From contig BSDZ01000008.1 of assembly GCA_030268105.1 (NCBI GenBank), positions 1,054,001 through 1,118,000 on the forward strand: a stretch of 64,000 nt of DNA, written 5' to 3'. The position numbers were made by a program, and so were the translations under genes. The notes under the pieces were generated by a model. That model worked only from the letters and a program-made list of their open reading frames with translations, did not search any database and was not told the DNA's origin. This DNA comes from Volvox africanus. Lineage: Eukaryota > Chlorophyta > Chlorophyceae > Chlamydomonadales > Volvocaceae. Positions 55,606 to 64,000 of this stretch are shown piece by piece (position 1 is the stretch's first letter; each line of letters starts with the position of its first letter).

Positions 55606-56238
55606 TTACGAGGTGGCGTCTGGCGCCAGGCCAACAATGAGGTTCATCACATCCTCATCCTCCGCCGTAAATACGCCGCGGTTGCGAGTGCGTACGGGTG
55701 CCCTCCAGCCTCCATTCCGGCTGCTTTCAGGCGCGGCAGCCCCAGACTCATCCGAGCGGTTGTCGGCCAGGCTGCATAGTTGTTCTTCCGGCTCATCTAG
55801 GCTGTAATGGCCCGACGCCATGCTGCCTACCTCACTGCAGACGCTGGCGGCGACGGAAAGAATGTCCTCTTCCAGCAAATGCCGCCGCTGACCCTCCGTT
55901 CTGAAGGCTGCGACAGCCAGGATGCGCTGCTGCCAGCGGCGGTCTCGACGCCCCCGGCGGAGCAGCACTGCAGCTGCAGACCTCGCGCCAGCGGACGCCC
56001 TGGCAGCGGCTGCAGAGCCTGCGCCGCCGCCGGAGCCGGTGGCAGCGGCTGCTGCTGCGGCCAAAATTTCCTCCTCAAGTTGGCGTAACTGGTCCTCTTC
56101 GAATTCCGTCAATGAAGTACAACCCGATAGAGGGGCACCTTCCAACGCGCCTGGCATGGAATTGCCGATGCTGTCGAGCTTGAGCTTCGCCGTGTCGGAA
56201 TGATAATACGCCGCAGAAGGCGTGGCTGCGGCCTCCAT
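55606..56238 (-). CDS. Hypothetical single-exon protein, 210 residues
   Basis: I do not recognise it. The frame from ATG at 56238 to the stop at 55606 stays open through GC-rich sequence with coding-like composition. The protein has an acidic, coil-like segment (FEEDQLRQLEEEILAAA) running into an Ala/Gly tract, an Arg-rich stretch (LRRGRRDRRWQQR), then HLLEEDILSVAAS, which echoes the first helix. The C terminus is polar with no membrane segment. Plus-strand frames over the same interval are weaker. Upstream and downstream exons are possible but not seen. Such Ala-rich frames can arise by chance in GC-rich algal DNA, hence the moderate confidence. Confidence 0.45.
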   Translation of the reverse strand: MEAAATPSAAYYHSDTAKLKLDSIGNSMPGALEGAPLSGCTSLTEFEEDQLRQLEEEILAAAAAAATGSGGGAGSAAAARASAGARSAAAVLLRRGRRDRRWQQRILAVAAFRTEGQRRHLLEEDILSVAASVCSEVGSMASGHYSLDEPEEQLCSLADNRSDESGAAAPESSRNGGWRAPVRTRNRGVFTAEDEDVMNLIVGLAPDATS

Positions 56239-57818
56239 CGTATCGATTCACGGCTCTTCGGCCGTGGCACGTTTGAGGGCAACGAGGCTGAAGGTCTGCT
56301 CTCAGATTTGTAAACAGCTCAAATTAACTTCAGTACATAAACTTGGATTTGCCAACCTGCCGTTGGGCCGGGGAGGAGTATGCACGGTGGCTGAAGTTGC
56401 ATGGCCGGGAAGGTGAATCTCCAGCTGATCTCAACCGTGACGATCCACGGTTTTGGGAAGAACAGAATAGCTGTGACTGAAGTACTTTGAACACGTCACC
56501 GTTGGCAGACGGACTTGCCGGTGCAGCATGGCCAAGTACCGAACACAGCTAATCGTTCAATTTTTCAAAAATGGGCAAATTCCTGACCAGAGAATCACCG
56601 TAATATCACACGTATAAGCTTGCGTTTGCGACTGCCAATTTTTGTGCCAGGAATTACAGAGTTTTACGAAAAGCTTTTCGGCATATACAAGCGCTATCTT
56701 TCTGCTCCGTTCCATCTACCAGTCCCGAGAATTGGACTCCGGGGACAGTCTGCGAAGCTTTCCGGCTTGGAAAATTGCAGACCTACTTCATTATTCCGTG
56801 CCTTTGTGATTTTCCGTTGTTGGGTTAATCCACATTACAAGAAAGGACTCCTAAAATAAAAACGCAGAGCGTGAGGAGATAACGAGATTCTATTTTACCA
56901 TTGCACTTATTACCTGTTATACTCACTAAGGATAGAGATACAAGGGGAACGAGCCATTGGATTTCTCTCGTACAAGGACAGCAAGAGAATGTTGCGGGTA
57001 CGATAACCCCATTGGGCTATCGGCTTTTCAACACGCAAAGCATATCCAACAGCCTGCTAGTGTAAGTCAGTTGTTTCCGGCGTGATGATTGATCATAGCA
57101 TGCCCGACCCCGGGTATTTAGTAGCACACGTCATCGATTGGCCTGCTCCCCACGCAAGACATTTTAAGCATCTCGCGGTCCCCGCATGCGGATACTGTGG
57201 GTGAAAAGTAGATATTAAAGCACACAACTTTAAAAGTTGTACTCACTGGACCTACATTTATCATGCAGAGTCATGCTTGCATCCTACATATTCCTACTTT
57301 GTATTCTCCTCCAACTACAAAAATCTGCGGACTACCAAAAATATTCTGCCCCTGTTCCCAGCATCAGTACACACTAAACACACAGCAAAAGAGCCAAATC
57401 CCCATATACTTCACAATACGACTCACGAAAGCCCCAGTGGCATCACTCCCTTGGCCTCTGCACTCCATGAAGGTCCAAATGGCCATGAAGCAAAAAACCC
57501 CACCGCACATCGAATTGAATCACGAGGGGGGAAAACGCAACCTGCGGGTTGGGCAGGTCGCTGCGGAAAATTCGACCCTCCATCCGCCTGAGGACAGCTG
57601 AGGCGGACCCGGGCAACTTGGGACGGGATTTTGCACATGCAACATGTAACAGAAGCACAACCCTTGTATGGCAGCTTGGGCCGTGCGCTATGAACTGGCT
57701 TACGACAACACTTCCTAAGATCGCAGTCCTAAGCAAAACTTCTCTCCTGTCGTCCGGGTCCCCGAAGATAACACATCAAAATTCACCTCTCACGCTGCTT
57801 CTTCTACTGAAAACACCC

Positions 57819-57877
<59 letters not shown>

Positions 57878-58545
57878 TTTCCTTTCCCACTCGCTTTCAC
57901 TCTTCACATCCCCACCACCATGCAAGATGCATATTAATCGCTAGCTGAAAGCCATTCTGGAAAACTGCATCGCGCAAGGCAAATAGGGAATAACAAAATC
58001 CCAAGCCATCTGTTGTAGCGACCGCAATAACATGACGGGTAGTACTGTATATCGCAGTACGCAGTAGACAGGGCGCTATGCCGGGTTCCTGCTGCTGCAT
58101 GGCCTTTGTCCTCCACACGCGATACCAGTGTAAGCTTTCTGTTGGACGACGGCGAACGGTGAACGGGGTTGCGCGGCCCCGCTCCCTTCACGGATGATTA
58201 CTCACAGGGACTAGGAGAGCTTGCTTAGCCATCGGCCCAACAAGGGGCCGCCAAACACACCAGAGGTGCTCCACACTGGACAGCAATATTTCGCGTCGAA
58301 AGCATGCTGTACACTGCCACATACAAAAGCGTGCAATTGCTCACATGTGCTACAATCCTTGTCACCGAAAAGCGGTTCCTTTTCGTCCTTCGAAAACGAA
58401 GCGAAGTTTGGCAAGCATAATATCAGTAAGCGGCATTTAAGCTAAGCCGACCAGGACAATCGAAACGGACACCTGAAAGTGCTAAGGGTCCCTCCCACAG
58501 CCCGCTCGTCTCGCTGCCATCGGTCCCCCAATCCACGGCCTCGCA
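56239..58545. other. Intergenic region upstream of the PPR gene's 3' end
   Basis: No supported gene. Contains a (CT)27 microsatellite at 57821-57875. If the 210-residue ORF is real, its promoter lies at the left end. The PPR 3' UTR lies at the right end. Confidence 0.55.
57821..57875 (+). repeat. (CT)27 microsatellite
   Basis: Uninterrupted CT dinucleotides over 55 bases. Confidence 0.95.
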
Positions 58546-61500
58546 TCACCGCCAGTCTGTGCCGTAGTAGTTGTTCGGCAGCCCGAACCACCACTTCCAC
58601 TTTTCCGTTGACGTGACCAAGCCTATCCCGTCACCGCTGCAGGTACCGCTATTATCGTTACCGTTACTGCCAGAGCTGCTACCACCGCTGGCTTGCCGCC
58701 GCGCCTGCAGCCGCCGCTGCGCATCCTCCCACCACTGTCTGTAGAGCGTCTCCCGTAGCTGCAGTCCTCGCATTAGCCGCATGGCGCGCAGCACCTGAGA
58801 CGCCGCTCCGAAATCAAAATGCTTAAGGCATAGCCGATACGCGAACTCGCACATCTTGCGGTGCGGTCGTCCGCCGGTAGCCAGGAATCGGCGGAAGGAC
58901 GTAAGGCCCGGACGCAGCTGCCCCTGCTGGCCGTAGGCCTGTGCTCAGGGAGGGAATGAGAGGGAGGAAGGTAGGGAGGAAAACAGAATCAAGGGTAAGA
59001 GAAAGAGTTTGCATCAGACTAAAGAGGAACGAAGAAGCCAAGAAAAAAGAACGGCGACATTACACAACGTACCGACGCTATGGGACCTCGAGCTGTCATG
59101 ATTTTTAAGTTATGCGTTTTGGTGAGGTCTAGTATAAGATCATTTCGCCTGGGACTAAATTTTCGATCGACAGAAGGCCCGCTGATTCAAGATTTTGTTA
59201 TTTCAATAATATTTTATACATTTCAATTATATCTTATATGTTTTATTATTCTATACCAATAATATACTTCAATAGTTTATGTTTCCATATTCAAAAACCC
59301 ATATATTTATTCGTTCTAATCCTCCTCTTTCCCCTCAATATCGTCCCATTTCCGATAGGCCGCCAGTCACCCCACATGCACTCGTTAGCACCCGTGCTGG
59401 TGCACACAGCCACACACCTGCAGCAGCGCAAATGCCGCCTCAGCCGGTGGTGGTCTACCCTGCTCTGCTGCTAGCTCATTGGCCCGCCCCTGCGCCTCCT
59501 CAGCCTCCGCCATCTCTCCCACACTGGCGTGCACCTTTACCAGACAGCACAACGCCCAGAGATCTACTATCGAGGAGCAGCTACTGGAGAGCTGCTCAAA
59601 GAACTCCAACGCCTGTTTTGAGTGGGATGGCGAAAGGGTTTGGATATATTGTTTTTCACTTAACATAAAAGGCGGGTTCATATTCCGTGTTTGGACGTCG
59701 TCAATGTTTAGGGTTTTATTCTGTAAACTTTGATACGTTCGTATAGCGTCATCAGCAGTACAGCAAATACAAAACAGACAGTGGCAGACTGCGGTACACG
59801 GCGACTTTTAGACCTGGACATTGCCTTTGGACCCTTCGTTTTCAATCTAATTTGGATACCAGCGCACCTGGGCGTGTCGGCCCTGGACTCGAAAGAGCTT
59901 CATGAGGCTGGTGAAGGTAGCGCCGTCGGGCTGCACCCCCTCCACCCGCATCGCCGACAACACCTCTAGCGCCGCTTCAATGCTACTGCTGCGTACGGCA
60001 GCGTCAATGAGTGTGCCATACGTTATGGCGTCGGGTCGCAATCCGGCAGCCCGCATCTCCGCCATTAGCGCTTCAACGTGCCCACCGCTGGCGACGGCAA
60101 TGGCGGAGTCACCGACGACTGTTGCAGGTTGCTGCTGTTGTGCGGTAAGTCCCGAGCTATAGCTGTAGCTCCTGCCGCGAATGAGCATGTTGTAATGGGC
60201 CACATTGGTAGGAAGCCCGTCCGCACGCATCCTGGAAAGTAAGCGCTCAGCTCTCGTCCAGTCCTGTGGGACGAGCATAATGATTCATACGACGTCGTGC
60301 AGGAAATTCGGGGCCCCGTGCCCTTAAGTCTCGGGAGATGGACAGGCACTTAGGGTTTTAGGCACTTAGGGCCAGCCCAGCCACTAAATAGCGCGAGAGG
60401 AATACATTTGCACGAAAGACAAGCGTCAACGCAACTAAATGCTAAATCGGGAAAGCTGTATGCCCTTATATAAATTCACAGAACAGCAACACTCCCAACG
60501 GCATTGAAACCTGTCAAGATTTTCGCTTTGTCCCTTTGCCCCAGCCAACCCCGCCTCGTCAATAGGGGTCCTGATAACCTAAGTCGATCCAAGTTGTGAT
60601 CATGTGAGCGCCGGACATGTGAGCGCCGGACATGGGAAAAAACGCCACGTCGTGTCGTGGCAAGACGAGCTCCTTGCGAGGCACCCCCTACAAAGCAGGT
60701 TGCTTGTTTTGACACCCCTGCAGAACCACGACAGGAACACGCTGCCAGGTGCTTTGGAGCGCGTGTCTTCTACATAAACGATCCCGGGACAAACCACGCG
60801 TTTGCGTTTTGGTTCTTAGGGTCTTCTCGCTGCGTGCGATTGCCCCGGACTTTTCCGGAACACCACATTCAGCTGGTTGGTTTCGTTGTACTTTTGAGTC
60901 CTTCATGCAGCTCAAAAGGATTTTCAAAACCTTGGGTCCGTGACAGACCCGTGGGTCAGAAGCGCAACGCCGACGCTGACACTCAGCACGTAAAGCGCAA
61001 CCCGTAACCCCACTCACACTCAGCCGCGCGCAGCCATCCAGGACGGCACCGTACACGACGGGATTCGACGGTAATCCCTCCGCCGCCATCTCTCCAAGCA
61101 GCGCCTCCGCCTCACTCAACCGACCTGCCCTAACCAGCCCTGACGCGTATGAACTGTAGGTGAAGGCATCAGGCGAGGATCCTTCCCGACGGGCCTTGTC
61201 CAGTACGGCACGCGCCATGGTGAGATCACCCAGCCGTACAAACCCGTCCAGCAGCGTGTTGTACGCCGAGATCTCTACATATAGGGGAAGAACCAGGTGA
61301 AGGTGTTGCAGGGCGGGAACTCAGCCTGTGGAGGCATATCATAAGCCCATAGTAACCGACTTGGGAAGAGGGAAGCATACTCAAGGAGAGGGGCCCTTCA
61401 TGCTCTCGTGGGGACACTAATCGTGGGAATATTTAGTTTTAGTTTGTCCGTCCAGGCTCATGTCCGAGGGCCGTTTGGAATCCTTGAGCAGCCGCACGGA

Positions 61501-63937
61501 TAATCTACTGAATGGCCGCGTAAGAATGCGGTTTCTTTGCGCCCCCTCCTCATCGGTGCCCGCGCGCAGTAGAAGGTATGCACACTGCTGCGGGTGCTGA
61601 GGGCGAGAAGATAATTTAGAATTGTAATACAAATTCCAACCGAGAACGGATATACATTTTCATTTTAAGGAAACCGAGTATCCATGGAGCCCGCTGCGAC
61701 ATTTAACACAAGACGGTTGAACATTTAACTATAAGAGGCCGCAGGTGGCAAGAGAGCTGAGTGTTGAGGATGATGCTGTCCGCACGTGTGCACCGGTGTG
61801 CAGGCAGGTGAGGGGGGACGACAGCGCAGCCCGAGCTCCTTTCACCTACGGTCTTCACCACACCATACCGCAGCCACCATTTTACTTTCATTTCCACTTT
61901 TCTTACTTCTTCTACTTCACACCATAAGCCTACCGGTCCAATCACTGCCTTAACCCACAATGTTCGATCCCTTCACATTTCTGTATGGAATCGCCAGCCC
62001 TTCCCCGAAGTCCTCTTTTCCTTCCCCAGAATTTACAACCCTTTCAAACCCTAAATCCACATCCCCTGACTCGTCCGTACGTACCCAGCGGTCTGTCACC
62101 GCGGTACGCTCGCAATTGGGAGAACAATCTCCGGGCGCTGTTCATGTCACCCCGTCGCGCGTGGTACTTCATAAGGATATGGTAGGAACCCCAACCAGGC
62201 CGGTGCCCTGCAGCACGCATCGCGTCCATCAGGCGCCGCGCCTCCGTCAGCTTGCCCAGCTCCACACACAGGTTCATGCCTTCACGGGTTTGCGGTGACC
62301 CAGGGGACGCATGTTCAGGGGGAAATCGAAAGTGGGGGGTTCTGAAACGACGCGCCACCTCTTAGGTCTCAAAGGCTACTCATTTGACTCAACGTGTGCA
62401 TGCCTCGTGTGCATGCCATGCTGGGATGAGGCATGAGATGACCCCCTCAAGTGAAATAGGGGTCGGTGCCCCATGGGTCCAACACTGATTTAAGTCCGGA
62501 ACGGACTTGGGAACCCTCATCCGATACAGAGCCTACACCACGATTTGTGCCTTTCCCTAACCCCAACGCCCAAGGCTGATACGTTACGAAACCGCCCTGC
62601 TAACGGCAACGACCGCACCCTGCTACCGCTCGGCCAGTCCAGCATCACGCAATCAATCCGCAACCGACCGCACGCACCGGTCCTGTACGCAGCCGCGTCC
62701 AACTTGTGGCCCGAAGCCCTTAACATCTGCCACACTTTGTACGCCGCCTGCCGACACGGCGTACCACGACCTGGCCGCTTCAACAGCCGACTAATCATGC
62801 TGCAGTAAACGGGTTGCGGCGGCGGCCCATATAGTTGCTCCTCGTGCTTTAGCAATTCTACTACGTCGTACCCTTGCTTCGCCTGCAAGGACAAGAGGAG
62901 GGGAGATGCGGGCGTGGCTCCTTCCAGGCCATTAAGGTAGCGGGTATTCAAACTTAGCATTATATCTGCAATCTTAAGGCCAGGGGTTTCAAAATGCAGG
63001 CAGATTATGAGCCCATATTGACCGACTTGGGAAGGGGGAAGCATACTCAAGGAGAGGGGCCCTTCATGCTCTCGTGGGGACACTAATCGTGGGAATATTT
63101 AGTTTTAGTTTGTCCGTCCAGGCTCATGTCCGAGGGCCGTTTGGAATCCTTGAGCAGCCGCACGGATAATCTACTGAATGGCCGCGTAAGAATGCGGTTT
63201 CTTTGCGCCCCCTCCTCATCGGTGCCAGCGCGCAGTAGAAGGTATGCACACTGCTGCGGGTGCTGGGGGCACGCATTAGTTGATTTGAAACCCTGAGGTT
63301 AATCTAAATTCAACACAGTCAACTTCCAAAGCTGATCAGAGTGGTTATCAGAGAGAATGGGCGGGTTCAGGGACCGCGGTTTGGGAGCGGATGAGAAGGA
63401 GAAGGGATCAGAAAGATTAAATTCCACACGCGTGTAAGGGGAAAGCGAAAGCGGTGAAGGAGAACTAGATCCAATAAAGGATGTGTCTCAATAAGCGGGG
63501 ATTGGTCTTGGGAGACCATGGGAGGCGAGGTAGAAACAGTTCATGGGCAGGGCAGTTGGGCCTTTGTGGTGGCGTGTTTTCCTTTGGCTCGTTCCTCTTG
63601 TAATCATAACAGAATCATCACCGTTTAAGTTGCGTGGTGCACCAAACAGGGCACCGATTTTCATGGCCCAGGAGGGCCCCGAAACGACAGGATGGCTTGG
63701 CAGGGAACGGCGGCACCCAGGGTAAAGCACGTGAGATTCCTTCCACACAAGTACCAATAATACCAAGAATGCGAAATAATTCTGAGTTGAGGCCGGTGTG
63801 ATTAGGATTAGGTCTTACCTCAAGAGCTGCAGCTGTGAGCATGCGATAGGAGTCCATGTCCAGGCGGACGCCCGCCGCGCGAAAATCGCTGTATGCTTGT
63901 CGGATATCGCTCCATCGTTCGCGGGCCGCACATAACG
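58546..63937 (-). CDS. Pentatricopeptide-repeat (PPR) protein, 5' partial
   Basis: RNA-binding helical-repeat protein; most PPR proteins act on organelle transcripts. Seven exons in phase (5' to 3'): 63937-63819, 62882-62678, 62280-62085, 61274-61018, 60263-59868, 59612-59418 and 58938-58546 (stop). Each junction was checked for phase. PPR motifs of about 35 residues are clear: SDIRQAYSDFRAAGVRLDMD, MDAMRAAGHRPGWGSYHILM, ISAYNTLLDGFVRLGDLTMA, VLDKARREGSSPDAFTYSSY, LLGEMAAEGLPSNPVVYGAV, LLSRMRADGLPTNVAHYNML, LMAEMRAAGLRPDAITYGTL and VLSAMRVEGVQPDGATFTSL. Exon 60263-59868 carries a Gln/Tyr/Ser-rich insertion between repeats. The C terminus has WWEDAQRRLQ, a Ser/Gly/Asn spacer, and ends in a Trp-rich WKWWFGLP segment. 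The N terminus, with any targeting peptide, lies beyond the window. Confidence 0.9.
61331..61604 (-). repeat. Intronic repeat, copy A
   Basis: A block of about 273 bases nearly identical to 62998-63270, in the same orientation. It lies in the intron between PPR exons 62280-62085 and 61274-61018, which join in phase without it. Confidence 0.9.
62998..63270 (-). repeat. Intronic repeat, copy B
   Basis: Nearly identical to copy A, with a handful of substitutions concentrated at the ends. It lies in the intron between PPR exons 63937-63819 and 62882-62678. The minus strand has an open stretch reading HPQQCAYLLLRAGTDEEGAQ in both copies, possibly a fragment of a mobile-element ORF; I cannot name it. 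Confidence 0.9.
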
Positions 63938-64000
63938 CTGCATGAAATACGATGCAATAGCTGAATTCTGGACTTATAGGATAATCACTATCGCTAACTT

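Noticed and set aside
55698..56203. Plus-strand frames opposite the 210-residue ORF
   Set aside because: Shorter, interrupted and with Arg/Pro/Cys-biased shadow composition; the minus-strand frame is longer and more protein-like.
61417..61632. Minus-strand ORF of 71 residues as a PPR exon
   Set aside because: PPR exons on either side join in phase without it, no PPR motif is present, and the block is repeated in another intron.

Overview
The window is nuclear DNA of a green alga, almost certainly a volvocine (Chlamydomonas/Volvox-type) species. Three observations support this. Genes are broken into many small exons with clean GT-AG junctions that keep reading phase. There is a very long proline-rich pherophorin, an extracellular-matrix protein family of volvocine algae. 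TGTAA, the algal poly(A) signal, lies downstream of several genes. The species cannot be named from the sequence. Exon coordinates were built by hand from splice sites and phase.

Layout. 146-5168 (+): 3' part of an unidentified multi-pass membrane protein. 8633-14153 (+): two-ended pherophorin of about 1464 residues. 15438-20126 (+): Kelch-PP1 phosphatase of the plant BSU1/BSL type. 21808-25720 (+): family 2 glycosyltransferase with a large insertion. 26717-29402 (-): geranylgeranyl reductase CHLP, convergent with the previous gene. 31057-35550 (+): protein arginine methyltransferase with altered catalytic residues. 36230-40995 (+): METTL14/MTB subunit of the m6A mRNA methyltransferase. 42811-43791 (-): broken Old Yellow Enzyme relic. 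44546-45536 (+): small atypical SDR. 47029-53173 (+): diaminopimelate decarboxylase, with a long AAT/AGT satellite in one intron. 55606-56238 (-): unidentified single-exon ORF. 58546 to beyond 63937 (-): pentatricopeptide-repeat (PPR) protein whose 5' end lies outside the window.

The genes are not an operon and mostly serve unrelated functions: matrix, signalling, chlorophyll/tocopherol side chains, lysine synthesis, RNA and protein methylation, and organelle RNA binding. The one suggestive pairing is the PRMT lying 680 bp upstream of METTL14, whose RGG motif here sits at the N terminus. The most unusual items are the PRMT lacking both double-E glutamates, the pherophorin with a duplicated cysteine module inside its proline rod, the decayed OYE gene, a 273-bp repeat present in two introns of the PPR gene, and a palindromic poly(A) element between the convergent glycosyltransferase and CHLP genes.
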